Assembly (NCBI GenBank): GCA_007695015.1
Contig: REEN01000067.1
Span: forward strand, 1 to 64,000
Direction: 5' to 3'
DNA from: Marinilabiliales bacterium
Lineage (GTDB): Bacteria; Bacteroidota; Bacteroidia; Bacteroidales; PUMT01
DNA: 64,000 bases
The notes beneath the pieces are model-generated. The model saw only the letters and a program-made list of their open reading frames with translations. It had not been told where the DNA came from and made no database searches. Position numbers and translations under genes: made by a program. This document shows, one piece after another, positions 1 through 10,485 of the stretch (within the stretch, counting starts at the first letter, position 1; every line of letters starts with the position of its first letter).

Positions 1-3000
1 GGACTTATCGGGTTCAACAACGAAAGTGTCTCTTACAGCCACTGGGATATGCAGTCCAGCGGACTGGAGTTCAGCCAGGGGGGTACTGGAAGGACCACAG
101 AAGAGATGACAATGCAGGGGACCTTTATTAACTGGGACTTCAACGAGATATGGAGTATCGAAGAGGCTCAGACCTACCCCTACCTGCAGTGGCAGTCTGA
201 ACCCGGGGAACATAACTATGCTGATGTTGAAATTGCAGATATTGTAAAAAATACCTTCAACCTTTACTGGAAGGGCCTCAAAACATACAATATAGGCCTG
301 ACTGCACAGGCAGCGGCTGACCAGACAACGGTAAGCTGGGGCAACTTCGGATGGCGGGATGTGTCTGATGAACCACGAATTGAGTGGAACAACGATCCGG
401 AGTATGAATATGCCGGTATGACCCTGGACACCTGGAACAGCATGTACAATGTGATAGGTAAGGTTAATAACCTGCTTTACATGATAATTGAAGATGGTGC
501 AGAGGTGGGTGCAGACGGTGAAGATAGAGAAATGGCGCTGGCTACGTTGTATCTGAAACGGGGACTGGCACTGGGACAGCTCGGGATGGTGTTCGACCAG
601 GCTTTCATAGCCATGCACGATGATGATCCGCATTCCCTTACGCTACGGCCATGGAACGAGGTTATTGAGGCCGGAATTGCCGACCTGGAGACTGCCATTC
701 AGATTGCGGGAGAAAACACTTTCGAATGGGATGAGGACGCACTTCCGGGTATCGTTGCCAACAACGTGTTTATTGGCGAACTGGCAAGCTCATATGCTGC
801 ACGTTTCCTGGCGTTGGGGGCGCGGACAAAAGCTCAGAATGAAGACCTGGGATGGACGAGTCTGTACGACTGGTCAGATGTGCTTGACTTCACATCCGGC
901 GGTTTGACGGTTGACTATGCTCCTCTTGGTGATGGACTGCCTTTTGATGGTGGAAAATGGTTTGACCTGAACATCAAGTACCTGCGCCAACCTGGCTGGG
1001 GAAGGGTTGATATGCGGGTGATAAACCTGCTCGATCCTGATGCACCGGTAAGGTATCCAACCGACGGGTTTGGGATGCCCCTTCCGCCACCCCAGATACA
1101 TGACGGACTCCAGCCGGGTGAATCGGTCTCTGAAGACACGAGGTTCCTGACCGATTTCGAGTTCCTGCCCCATAATAATTTCAATCCTGACAGGGGCGGC
1201 TGGCATTTCTCGCATTACCGGCACAGCCGGTATGACGATCCTCCTACAACAAACAGCGAGGGTTACCTGATGGGCGAATCACAGGGGCCGCTGTTTGAGC
1301 TGAGAGTCTATGACAACGAACTGATGAAGGCAGAGGCTCTTGCACGTACCGGCGATGTGCCGGGTGCCTCAGCTATCCTGAACGACCTTTCGAACCCTCG
1401 TAAATCGAGGGGCAACCTGCCCGATATTGATGCTGATGAGGAGGCAGTGCTCGATGCCATATTCTATGAAAGATACATCGAACTGTTCCACAACGGCTGG
1501 ATGATACACTTTCATGATATGAGGCGCACAGATATGCTGCAAAAGGGGACTCCCCTGCACTTCCCGGTACCCGGCCAGGTTCTGCAGGAAAGATCGATCG
1601 GGATGTACACATACGGGGGAAGGCAGAATGCCGACGGTGTCAACACCTCCGACGGCGGCGCATGGATCGGGCCATACTACCACTTCGGCACTCTTGACCT
1701 CCAGGTTCAGGGCGACGGCTACACCGACCCGGAAGAGGGCGTATACTTCCCCGGAAGGGGTGTTGAAATAGATATCTATGCTTTCTCAAACCCCGGCTCG
1801 GTATTTGATCACTGGATAGTCGGAGAAATTGAGTATTCCGAAAATCCGCTTTATCTGTACTTCGAAGAGGATGAAACTGTGGTGGCACATTTCGCCGAAA
1901 CGGTCGAGACACAGTACAGCCTTACACTCGCTGTCAACGGAGACGGTAGTATAAAACCGCAGCCGGCAACCTATTACCTGATCGAGGGAGAGACCCTAAA
2001 GGTTACCGCGAGTGGCGGACAGGCATGGGTGTTCGTGAACTGGACCGATGATGGCGGCAACGAGGTGTCAGACCAGGCAGAGTTCATCTTTACCATGCCC
2101 GGATCAGACTTCGAGCTCTTTGCCAATTTCGAGGTACCTTCATACGTGATCAGTGGTGACGGTGTTGACGATATTGACGGGAACCACTACCCCTCTGTGA
2201 TAATAGGCGATCAGGAGTGGATGGCTGAGAACCTCAGGGTAACCCGATATAATAACGGCACATCAATCCCCACGGGATTAGATGATCTCGATTGGGAAGC
2301 AGCCACTGAAGGAGCTTATGGCATTTTCAACCATGAGGAGATAGATGGTATCAACTCAGAAGAGGAGATGGTTGCTGCCTATGGAATTCTTTACAACTGG
2401 TATGCTGTTAACGACAGCAGGAACCTCTGCCCTGCCGGATGGCGTGTGCCGGGCGAAGAGGACTGGACCGAACTGACCGCGCATCTGCTCGATAACTATT
2501 CTGGTATCAATTCAGGGAATTTTGGCAATGCCCTCAAATCATGCCGGCAAATAGATTCTCCCCTTGGCGGGGAATGCGACACTGACCAGCACCCGCGCTG
2601 GTTCTCACTTGGCACCCATTTCGGAACCGACAACTTTGGTTTTTCGGGTCTGCCGGGTGGCTGGCGTCATGGTGACGGCTATTACAATATCGGTGCAGTC
2701 GGATACCGGGTCAATTGGTGGTCCAGGGATGAATACGGTCATGATGCAGCTTTTAAATATGTACTGCGTTCAGATATAGGGTACCTTGAACATCATTTTA
2801 TAGGCAAGAATTTCGGACAGTCAGTCCGCTGCGTCAAGGGTGAGATACAGTATTTTGAAGGCGGCGAGGGCACCGAAGCAGACCCATACATAGTTGCAAC
2901 AGCCGGCCAGTTTTACAATGTAAGGCTTTTCCCTGAAGCCCATTTCAGGCAACAGGGTGACATCTCCCTCGACGAATTTCCTTATGGCGACTGGTCCACA

Positions 3001-6000
3001 GGGGGCTGGAACCCGTTAGGCACCTACTCTGAACCCTTCACCGGGAATTATGACGGTCAGGGTTACAGTATCTTCAATATGATAATCGACCGTAGTGATG
3101 AAGATGAAGTTGGATTGTTTGGCTATACAGAGAACGCCGTAATTCATGATCTTGTCGTCGAAAATGTTTCCGTTAATGGCAGCGATCATGTGGGTGGCCT
3201 TGTAGGATTTGCCGAGAACACAACGATCAGTAATGTAAGGGTCTCAGGGGTCATATCAGGGAATAGCGGACTTGGAGGGGTAGCCGGACTTTCGCATGGC
3301 GACCAGGGCCTGGTAGCAGCTTCATCATTTTCAGGCGATGTTAACGGTACAGGTCAGTATGTCGGGGGACTTGTAGGGAACAGCGGGTTCAGCGCCGTGG
3401 TTGAAGAATCCTACTCAATCGGCACTGTCGAAGGCAACGTCCATGTAGGCGGACTCGTTGGATCGCATGGATTAGGTTCTTCAATACACAACTCCTATTC
3501 AATGGTCTCGGTATCGGGATTTGAGGCAGTCGGGGGACTTGTCGGACATAGTGACGGTGAGATAACAAATTCCTATTCAACGGGCCCGGTCTGGGGCGAA
3601 ATCAGCATCGGGGGATTTGCAGGCAGTAACACGACTGTTATATCAGGAAGCTATTGGGATACCCAGTCTTCCGGCATGGAAACGAGCGACGGCGGTGAAG
3701 GCAGGACAACTCAGCAAATGGTTCAGGAATCAACTTTCGTGGGATGGAACTTTGCTGAAACCTGGGGCATTATTGAAGGCAGCACATACCCGTTCCTCCT
3801 GTGGCAGGGAGAGCCGGCCGATCACAACTATGCAGATTATGAGCCTGACTACAAAATTTCCGGCGATGGTGTTGCCGATATCGACGGCAACTTTTACCCC
3901 ACAGTGATAATAGGCGACCAGGAGTGGATGGCAGAGAACCTGCGGGTTACACAGTACAGGACCGGTGAACCTATACCTGGCGGACTGAATAACACTGATT
4001 GGAGCAACACCGTGGAAGGGGCTTATGCTATTTATCCTTTCGGGGAAATTGACGGGCTTGAATCTGAAGAAGAGGTGGTAGATGCTTATGGAATACTATA
4101 TAACTGGTATACCGTTGAAAGCGGCAATCTCTGTCCGGACGGATGGCGGGTGCCAGCTGATGATGAATGGTCAGGGCTGATTGATTACCTGGTATCCGGT
4201 TATGAGGAAATAACCCCTGAAAATGTTGGAAATGCTCTTATGTCCTGTCGTCAGGAAAATTCTCCCTTTGGCGGAGAATGCACTACATCGGAACATCCAA
4301 GGTGGAGCTACAATGAAATGCATTTTGGAACCAACAATTTTGGATTTTCCGCCCTTCCTTCCGGATTCAGATACAGCGATGGTGAATTCGAACATTTAGG
4401 TAATTATGTCGGATGGTGGAGTTCTACGGATTATGTTGAAGGGGCTGCCTGGTACCACCACAAGGTAAACTCAATGGGTGGTTTGCAAAGGGATGGAGAA
4501 CTTAAACAAGATGGTTACTCCATACGCTGCATTAAAGGTGACATACCGGTAGTTACAACCAATGAAGTTACTGATATTACCACAAATACAGCAATTTCAG
4601 GTGGTGAGGTCGTGCATGATGGTTATTCTGAAATTATTACTGTTGGAGTTGTATGGAGCAACGAAGCTGATCCGAATCTGGATGATAATTTCGAGGGCTT
4701 CACCGAAGATGAATATATAGAAGAAACCACCGAGTTTATAAGCGAACTCACAGGCCTTGCACCAGGAACACAGTATTTTGTCAGGGCCTACGCCATCAAC
4801 TCCGTAGGAACGGCTTACGGCATTGAGCTTGAGTTCACCACCGATGCCGTCCTTGCTGATGTCACCACTGCTGAAATATCAGAGATCACCTCGTCAACTG
4901 CCACCTCCGGCGGCGAGGTAATTGATGACGGCGGAGCCGAAGTGTTCCAGTTCGGAGTGGTATGGAGCACCGAAACGGAGCCAAACATGGATGATAATTT
5001 CGAGGGTTACACCGAGGACGAGTATATCGAAGAAACCACCGAGTTTATAAGCGAACTCACAGGCCTTGCACCAGGAACACAGTATTTTGTCAGGGCCTAC
5101 GCCATCAACTCCGTAGGAACGGCCTATGGTGGACAGGTTGAATTTACAACAGAGGATGAGTTTGGAGGTGGGCTAGGCACTGAATCGGAACCTTATTTGG
5201 TGCAAAATGATTATCATCTTAATAATGTGAGAAATTACCTGGATGCCTGGTTCAGGCAGGTAGCTGATATTGACCTAAGTGGCTCTCCATACAATGACGG
5301 TGAAGAAGAAGGCTGGCTGCCGATAGGTTCCACAGAAAGTCCTTTTACAGGCTCTTATGATGGCGATGGATATACTATCAGCAACCTGTTTATTGACAGA
5401 AATGAAGAAGATATAGGCTTTTTCGGTATTATAGAGAATGGTGTAATCAATAATATGGCCATTGTTGATGCAGAAGTTATTAATGACGATAACAATACAG
5501 GCATAATAGCAGGATTTAGTTATAATTCATCAATATTAAATTCTTATGCTACCGGCAGATTAAGTGGCGGCAACTACATAGGAGGCCTGGTAGGCACAAA
5601 TGCAAGTGATGCAATCATAAGCTCTTCTTATGCAATTGTTGATATTTTAAGTGGTGGAAATAATATCGGGGGACTCGCAGGGCATAATCAGGCGGAAATT
5701 CAGTCTTCTTTTGCTTATGTATTTATTGACATAGAAGGTGATAATATCGGAGGTTTAGCAGGTTATAACTCAGGTGATATTTTTAACTCCTACTCTGCCG
5801 GAGAAGTTAATGGACTTTCTAATATTGGCGGATTGGTAGGACACAATGCCTGGTTAGTTGAAAACAGTTATTCAACTTGCATTATCGGTGCGTCTGGCTC
5901 TGATGTAGGAGGTTTGATAGGTTATAATAGTGGTGGAAGTATAAACTATAGCTACTGGGATATTGATGTTTCAGGAACAACTGAGAGTGACGGCGGTGAG

Positions 6001-8163
6001 GGCAAAACAACCGCACAAATGACACAAAAAGCTACTTTTGACCAAGAGTGGGATTTTGTGACTATCTGGGATATAATTGAGAGAGAAACATACCCGTTCC
6101 TCCTGTGGCAGGGAGAACCGGCCGATCACAACTATGCCGATTATGAGCCTGTTATGGCCGAGGTCACAACTGCTGAGATTACCGGAATAACTCATTCAAC
6201 AGCGACATCGGGTGGCGAGGTAATTGATGATGGTGGTGCCGAAGTAACCGAAAGGGGTGTGGTATGGAGCATAACGGAGAACCCGACAACTGATCCCCTT
6301 GAGCATGACGGCATGATATCAGATATCGAGGGCGGGACTGGTGTCTTTACTGTTGACCTCACCGGCCTTGATCCCGGAACACACTATTATGTCAGGGCCT
6401 ATGCTACTAACAGTGAAGGGACAGCATATGGTAACCAGGTCAGTTTTACCACTTATGACGGTACCGTTGGCGATGTTGACGGCAACCTCTACCCCACTGT
6501 CATAATAGGCGACCAGGTCTGGATGGCAAAGAACCTGAGGGTTACAAGCTACAGCGACAACAGCCAGATTACAACCGGACTTGATGATGCCGGCTGGTCC
6601 ACTGCCGTTGAGGGTGCATATACAGTCTTCCCTCATGAATCTGTTGACGGTATAGACAATGATGAAGAAATGCTTTCAGCATATGGCGCACTGTATAACT
6701 GGTACGCCATTGAAACCGGCAATCTGTGCCCTGATGGATGGCATGTGCCGTCAGAACAGGAATGGATGCAGATGATTGAATATATTGTAATTAATTATCC
6801 GGAATATGATTACAATAATGTGGGAAATGCCCTTAAATCGTGCCGCCAGATCGATTCACCCCTCGACGGTGAATGCAGCACTTACGAACATCCGAGGTGG
6901 GAATATGATGTAGACCAGTTTGGCACCAACGAGTTCAGGTTTAATGCACTTCCGGGAGGACAACGTGATAATCAGGGGTCTTTCTCTGATATAGGACTAT
7001 ACGGTTTCTGGTGGAGTTCAGAATTTGATTTGGATAACGCCAACTACAATATGATCAGCTATACCGAAGGGGAGGTATCACATGCATCCGGGTTCAAGAA
7101 CAGAGGACATTCGGTCAGGTGTGTTAGTAATTTTGCAGGAGGAAAGGGAACTGAAGAAGATCCATACCTGGTCGCAACAGACGTTAATCTTTACTATGTA
7201 AGATCAGAGCCCGATGCATATTTCAGGCAGATTGCCGACATCGATCTCAGCATGTCCCCATACACGCAGGGAGATGACGGCTGGGAGCCGATAGGTGACG
7301 ATATTGCACCTTTCACCGGTTCATATGACGGTGATGATTTTTCAATAAATTCTTTGAGTATCTACTGGGATGAGGTGTCAGAAACAGGCTACAGAGGCTT
7401 GTTCGGGGTGATTGAGGGTGCCTCTGTCAGCAATATGCAACTAATGGATGTTTATGTTAAAGGGATGGGGTTTGTCGGGGGACTGGTTGGCGAAGCAAGG
7501 AATTCCGAAATAAGCGGTATTAAGGTTACAGGGAACGTGTCGGGTGATTCTATTGTTGGGGGACTGGCAGGTGCAAATACCGGTCCCATGGCCTCCATTA
7601 CCCGGTCCTTCTCAGGCGCTGACGTATATGGAACTATCTATGAACACACTTATGGGGGACTGGTTGGACTGAACGATGAGGGTGCAACAATAACAGAATC
7701 CTTCTCTTTCGGATGGATAACCGGTAACCAGAGGGCAGGAGGACTGGTGGGTCATAATGGGGTGAATTCCAAAATTGAGAACTCCTATTCAGCAACCAAT
7801 AATGATTGTGTCTGGGAAGCAGGGGGACTGGCAGGTTATAATGAAGGAGAAATAATCAACTGTTACTCAGTGGGGACTGTTGATGACTCCGGAAACTTTA
7901 CCATGGGTCTGGTGGGTCATAATGACGGGGGCGTGATCGTGAACAGTTACTGGGATACCGAAGCTTCGGGGAATACCCTTGGCTTGGCAGGCGCTGAAGG
8001 TAAAACCACCGAAGAGATGCTGATGCAGGGGACTTTTATTGACTGGGACTTCAACTTTATCTGGTTCATCCAGGAAGGTGAGACCTATCCGTACCTGCAA
8101 TGGCAGGGTGATCCCGGACCCTTCAATTCTCCGGGAGAGGGAGAGTTACCGCCGGAAACCTGA
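1..8163 (+). CDS. Giant GLUG/FISUMP surface protein with embedded SusD-like domain (5' truncated by window)
   Basis: The reading frame is open from base 1, where it is already inside a GLUG-type repeat block, so the true start lies upstream. Domain order by base position: end of a GLUG block (1-230); SusD/RagB-like domain (about 240-1650); two InlB-B-like repeats (about 1690-2135); FISUMP domain 1 (about 2170-2840); GLUG block (2860-3810); FISUMP 2 (3880-4540); two FN3-like repeats (4550-5155); GLUG block (5160-6110); FN3-like repeat (6155-6450); FISUMP 3 (6470-7130); final GLUG block (7140-8100). Each GLUG block ends in the same cap, with YWD, TTxxM and YPFLLWQG-type motifs. FISUMP domains show DxDGNxYPxVIIGDQxWM and a paired-Cys LCPxGWRVP motif. 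The protein ends in a short Pro/Glu-rich tail and no type IX secretion C-terminal domain is visible. It is probably exported and surface-exposed; its ligand is unknown. A SusD domain inside such a protein is odd and could be a true fusion or a mis-join. Confidence 0.85.
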   Translation, partial: GLIGFNNESVSYSHWDMQSSGLEFSQGGTGRTTEEMTMQGTFINWDFNEIWSIEEAQTYPYLQWQSEPGEHNYADVEIADIVKNTFNLYWKGLKTYNIGLTAQAAADQTTVSWGNFGWRDVSDEPRIEWNNDPEYEYAGMTLDTWNSMYNVIGKVNNLLYMIIEDGAEVGADGEDREMALATLYLKRGLALGQLGMVFDQAFIAMHDDDPHSLTLRPWNEVIEAGIADLETAIQIAGENTFEWDEDALPGIVANNVFIGELASSYAARFLALGARTKAQNEDLGWTSLYDWSDVLDFTSGGLTVDYAPLGDGLPFDGGKWFDLNIKYLRQPGWGRVDMRVINLLDPDAPVRYPTDGFGMPLPPPQIHDGLQPGESVSEDTRFLTDFEFLPHNNFNPDRGGWHFSHYRHSRYDDPPTTNSEGYLMGESQGPLFELRVYDNELMKAEALARTGDVPGASAILNDLSNPRKSRGNLPDIDADEEAVLDAIFYERYIELFHNGWMIHFHDMRRTDMLQKGTPLHFPVPGQVLQERSIGMYTYGGRQNADGVNTSDGGAWIGPYYHFGTLDLQVQGDGYTDPEEGVYFPGRGVEIDIYAFSNPGSVFDHWIVGEIEYSENPLYLYFEEDETVVAHFAETVETQYSLTLAVNGDGSIKPQPATYYLIEGETLKVTASGGQAWVFVNWTDDGGNEVSDQAEFIFTMPGSDFELFANFEVPSYVISGDGVDDIDGNHYPSVIIGDQEWMAENLRVTRYNNGTSIPTGLDDLDWEAATEGAYGIFNHEEIDGINSEEEMVAAYGILYNWYAVNDSRNLCPAGWRVPGEEDWTELTAHLLDNYSGINSGNFGNALKSCRQIDSPLGGECDTDQHPRWFSLGTHFGTDNFGFSGLPGGWRHGDGYYNIGAVGYRVNWWSRDEYGHDAAFKYVLRSDIGYLEHHFIGKNFGQSVRCVKGEIQYFEGGEGTEADPYIVATAGQFYNVRLFPEAHFRQQGDISLDEFPYGDWSTGGWNPLGTYSEPFTGNYDGQGYSIFNMIIDRSDEDEVGLFGYTENAVIHDLVVENVSVNGSDHVGGLVGFAENTTISNVRVSGVISGNSGLGGVAGLSHGDQGLVAASSFSGDVNGTGQYVGGLVGNSGFSAVVEESYSIGTVEGNVHVGGLVGSHGLGSSIHNSYSMVSVSGFEAVGGLVGHSDGEITNSYSTGPVWGEISIGGFAGSNTTVISGSYWDTQSSGMETSDGGEGRTTQQMVQESTFVGWNFAETWGIIEGSTYPFLLWQGEPADHNYADYEPDYKISGDGVADIDGNFYPTVIIGDQEWMAENLRVTQYRTGEPIPGGLNNTDWSNTVEGAYAIYPFGEIDGLESEEEVVDAYGILYNWYTVESGNLCPDGWRVPADDEWSGLIDYLVSGYEEITPENVGNALMSCRQENSPFGGECTTSEHPRWSYNEMHFGTNNFGFSALPSGFRYSDGEFEHLGNYVGWWSSTDYVEGAAWYHHKVNSMGGLQRDGELKQDGYSIRCIKGDIPVVTTNEVTDITTNTAISGGEVVHDGYSEIITVGVVWSNEADPNLDDNFEGFTEDEYIEETTEFISELTGLAPGTQYFVRAYAINSVGTAYGIELEFTTDAVLADVTTAEISEITSSTATSGGEVIDDGGAEVFQFGVVWSTETEPNMDDNFEGYTEDEYIEETTEFISELTGLAPGTQYFVRAYAINSVGTAYGGQVEFTTEDEFGGGLGTESEPYLVQNDYHLNNVRNYLDAWFRQVADIDLSGSPYNDGEEEGWLPIGSTESPFTGSYDGDGYTISNLFIDRNEEDIGFFGIIENGVINNMAIVDAEVINDDNNTGIIAGFSYNSSILNSYATGRLSGGNYIGGLVGTNASDAIISSSYAIVDILSGGNNIGGLAGHNQAEIQSSFAYVFIDIEGDNIGGLAGYNSGDIFNSYSAGEVNGLSNIGGLVGHNAWLVENSYSTCIIGASGSDVGGLIGYNSGGSINYSYWDIDVSGTTESDGGEGKTTAQMTQKATFDQEWDFVTIWDIIERETYPFLLWQGEPADHNYADYEPVMAEVTTAEITGITHSTATSGGEVIDDGGAEVTERGVVWSITENPTTDPLEHDGMISDIEGGTGVFTVDLTGLDPGTHYYVRAYATNSEGTAYGNQVSFTTYDGTVGDVDGNLYPTVIIGDQVWMAKNLRVTSYSDNSQITTGLDDAGWSTAVEGAYTVFPHESVDGIDNDEEMLSAYGALYNWYAIETGNLCPDGWHVPSEQEWMQMIEYIVINYPEYDYNNVGNALKSCRQIDSPLDGECSTYEHPRWEYDVDQFGTNEFRFNALPGGQRDNQGSFSDIGLYGFWWSSEFDLDNANYNMISYTEGEVSHASGFKNRGHSVRCVSNFAGGKGTEEDPYLVATDVNLYYVRSEPDAYFRQIADIDLSMSPYTQGDDGWEPIGDDIAPFTGSYDGDDFSINSLSIYWDEVSETGYRGLFGVIEGASVSNMQLMDVYVKGMGFVGGLVGEARNSEISGIKVTGNVSGDSIVGGLAGANTGPMASITRSFSGADVYGTIYEHTYGGLVGLNDEGATITESFSFGWITGNQRAGGLVGHNGVNSKIENSYSATNNDCVWEAGGLAGYNEGEIINCYSVGTVDDSGNFTMGLVGHNDGGVIVNSYWDTEASGNTLGLAGAEGKTTEEMLMQGTFIDWDFNFIWFIQEGETYPYLQWQGDPGPFNSPGEGELPPET
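4720..5123 (+). repeat. Near-identical tandem FN3-like repeat inside the giant surface gene
   Basis: Bases 4720-4814 recur without change at 5029-5123, an offset of 309 bp. The flanks, including the DDNFEG-type motif, are similar but not identical. The perfect 95-bp core contrasts with the third FN3-like copy near 6340, which has many substitutions. This points to recent duplication or gene conversion between the first two copies. Confidence 0.85.
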
Positions 8164-8217
8164 TTATTCAGGGGTTATGTAGTGCCGTTCATTACTGAAC
8201 TGAGAATAGAGTTGGGT

Positions 8218-9573
8218 TTATCTTACAATGATATTATCGCCCTCGCGGCAGTACATCCTTAACATGGGTTCTGCTTCGGCAACCCCCATCTCCACCGCTG
8301 TGCGCAGATCCTCGCAGCCGCCCTGCATGTCGTTAAGGTTTATTTTCGACACCGCACGCTGATGGTAGGCGCCCGGGTTGTCAGGATCCAGCTCCAGTGA
8401 CCTGTTGTAATCTGACAGCGCCTCCTCGTGCAGGCCCATGATTCCCCTTGAAATGCCCCGGTTAAACCAGGCCATGGCATGATCGGCCTCCAGGGCTATA
8501 GTACGCGAAAAATCGGTAACCGACCCCGGGTAATCGCCTGTCATGGCCCTGGCGGTGCCACGGAGGTAGAAACTCTGGGGATTGTTGTCGTCCAAAGCTA
8601 TTGACTCGTTCAGGTCGCGCATGGCACTGGCTGCCTCTCCCCTCCTCAGCAATACAAGTCCCCTGTTCAGCCAGGCCCTTGCGTTCCCTGCATCCAGGTC
8701 CAGGGAGACGGAAAAGTCCTCCATGGCCCGGTCAAGATCGCCCATGTTTGCCAGGGAGCTGCCACGGTGAAAGTATATCTCAGCATCGTCAGGATCATAT
8801 TCCAGCGCCCGGTCAAGGTCCTGGACCGCCCCTGGAAAATCATTGATCCGGCGCCTGAATATCCCCCGTTGTTTATACAGGCCTTCATATCCGGCATCCA
8901 TGCCAATTAGCCGGTCGTAATCTTCAATGGCGGCAATGAAGTTTTCAAGGCTGGCCATTGAGGCTCCCCTCAGCCTGTATGCTTCAGGGTTATCGGGTTC
9001 ATACCTTATTGCCATATTATAATCATCCACGGCACCTTCAAAATCCTCCAGTGTGGCTTTCAATGCCCCGCGCTCAAACCATGCCGGACCGTAAGTGGGA
9101 TCGGCTCCGATCGCTTCAGAAAAATCATTCATTGCCCTGCCGGTCTCTCCCAGTTCCCTGAATGCCTTACCCCTGTTGGTATATGAAATTGCTGGTTCAT
9201 AATCAAGGTTCAGTGAACGGGTAAAATCCTCAGCCGCGAGGGCATAATCGCCTGTGGCCAGTTGAGAGACGCCCCGGTAGAACCAGGCAGGTGCATACAT
9301 GCTGTCTCTTTCAGTAATAATGGTGAAAAGATCAACTGCCCCAGGGTGGTTGCCCAGCGCTGCCTCGCTCAGGGCGTGCCCGAAACGGGCATCAGTCAGG
9401 GCACCCCTCACCCTTACTGCCCTGGCAAAATAGGTCCCTGCCTCTTCATACATCTCCTGGTCCTGGTACTCCAGACCCTTTTTGTAATAATGGTCAGCCA
9501 GGGGTATCCTGGCAAACCATAAAAGCAATATGAACACTGCAACTACAATCGGTATGATTATTCCTGATCTCAT
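8218..9573 (-). CDS. Membrane-anchored tetratricopeptide repeat protein
   Basis: 451 aa. Residues 4-20 form one hydrophobic segment (IIIPIVVAVFILLLWFA) that acts as a membrane anchor or uncleaved signal. The rest is about eleven consecutive 34-residue TPR units with the typical pattern AWFxRG...GDxxGAxxDFxxAIxLDPxxA, forming a protein-binding superhelix, probably periplasmic. No catalytic domain is seen. It converges on the giant surface gene with a 54-bp gap and no clear terminator. The start was chosen at the ATG that opens the hydrophobic segment. The role is unknown beyond scaffolding. Confidence 0.85.
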   Translation of the reverse strand: MRSGIIIPIVVAVFILLLWFARIPLADHYYKKGLEYQDQEMYEEAGTYFARAVRVRGALTDARFGHALSEAALGNHPGAVDLFTIITERDSMYAPAWFYRGVSQLATGDYALAAEDFTRSLNLDYEPAISYTNRGKAFRELGETGRAMNDFSEAIGADPTYGPAWFERGALKATLEDFEGAVDDYNMAIRYEPDNPEAYRLRGASMASLENFIAAIEDYDRLIGMDAGYEGLYKQRGIFRRRINDFPGAVQDLDRALEYDPDDAEIYFHRGSSLANMGDLDRAMEDFSVSLDLDAGNARAWLNRGLVLLRRGEAASAMRDLNESIALDDNNPQSFYLRGTARAMTGDYPGSVTDFSRTIALEADHAMAWFNRGISRGIMGLHEEALSDYNRSLELDPDNPGAYHQRAVSKINLNDMQGGCEDLRTAVEMGVAEAEPMLRMYCREGDNIIVR

Positions 9574-9615
9574 AAAATGATTATTCTAAGGTAAATTTGT
9601 CTTTCTACTGTCAAT

Positions 9616-9623
9616 CAAATTTA
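9616..9623 (-). promoter_or_regulatory. Possible -7 box for the TPR gene
   Basis: Read on the minus strand this is TAAATTTG, matching the Bacteroidota -7 consensus TAnnTTTG, 43 bp upstream of the TPR gene ATG in an AT-rich 218-bp divergent region. No convincing -33 TTG is seen at the right distance. The rest of the region (9574-9791) shows no other feature. Confidence 0.3.
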
Positions 9624-9791
9624 GGAAAAATCTAGTTTTATATACTGACATTAAAAAAAATTGAGCTGCAAACATAAAATTCATACGGTTATTGCATGCA
9701 ATATGTTATATAATATCCGCGGCTTCTGAGGTTTTACTTATATTTATACTGTAAAAGCTGGTTCATTTGGGAACTGTTAAACTATTGTATT

Positions 9792-10454
9792 ATGCAGAAA
9801 AAAACCGCCATCCTGTTTGGCGCTACCGGACTGACAGGGTCACTCCTTCTCACTAAACTTATACAGGATGAAAGGTATGAAAAAGTAAAGGTGTTCACAA
9901 GATCGGTCCCTGATGCAAAAAGCGACAAACTGCAGATTATAAACACAGACCTGGATAACCTTGAAAATTATTCTGACGATATCAGCGGGCACGACCTGTT
10001 CTGCTGTCTTGGAACCACAATAAAAAAGGCAGGGACAAAAGAAAACTTCAGGAAAGTGGACCTTGAATGGCCTGCGCTTATAGCCAAAACAGCAAGCAAG
10101 AACGGAATCCCAAATTTTCTGATGATATCATCAATAGGAGCCAACCCGGAAAGTTCAAATTTTTATCTGCGCACCAAGGGAGAAGCAGAAAATGCAGTCC
10201 GTCATCATAAATTCAACAAGATCGTGATCCTGAGGCCTTCAATGTTGTTGGGCAAACGCAATGAGTTCCGGTTTTTCGAAGAGATGGGAAAGCTTGTAAT
10301 GGCGCCTCTTAAATTCGTTTTCAGGGGGAAGTTAAAAAAATACCGTCCTATTGATGCCGAAAGGGTTGCCCGCGCAATGGTGAAATTTGCCAATATTACA
10401 ACCAGTAAAACCGTTTTCGAATCACACGAGATTGAATTGTTCACCAAAAACTGA
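9792..10454 (+). CDS. NAD(P)-binding SDR-like oxidoreductase (HTATIP2/TIP30-like)
   Basis: 220 aa with a Rossmann fold. The nucleotide-binding GATGLTG motif lies at residues 10-16, and a conserved SSIGA strand is followed by a YxxxK motif (YLRTK) in the active-site position of atypical short-chain dehydrogenases. This is the length and motif set of the NmrA/TIP30-like group of NAD(P)H-binding proteins. The substrate cannot be told from sequence. The nitroreductase that follows starts 31 bp downstream, so the two may be co-transcribed as a small redox pair. Confidence 0.8.
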   Translation: MQKKTAILFGATGLTGSLLLTKLIQDERYEKVKVFTRSVPDAKSDKLQIINTDLDNLENYSDDISGHDLFCCLGTTIKKAGTKENFRKVDLEWPALIAKTASKNGIPNFLMISSIGANPESSNFYLRTKGEAENAVRHHKFNKIVILRPSMLLGKRNEFRFFEEMGKLVMAPLKFVFRGKLKKYRPIDAERVARAMVKFANITTSKTVFESHEIELFTKN

Positions 10455-10485
10455 AAATATGGCTTTGTTTACGAAGCCATTAATT

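Noticed and set aside
2860-3810. CRISPR-like or VNTR array suggested by the repeated GLUG units.
   Set aside because: The repeats are diverged protein-coding GLUG motifs in one open frame, with no constant-length spacers or conserved nucleotide repeat.
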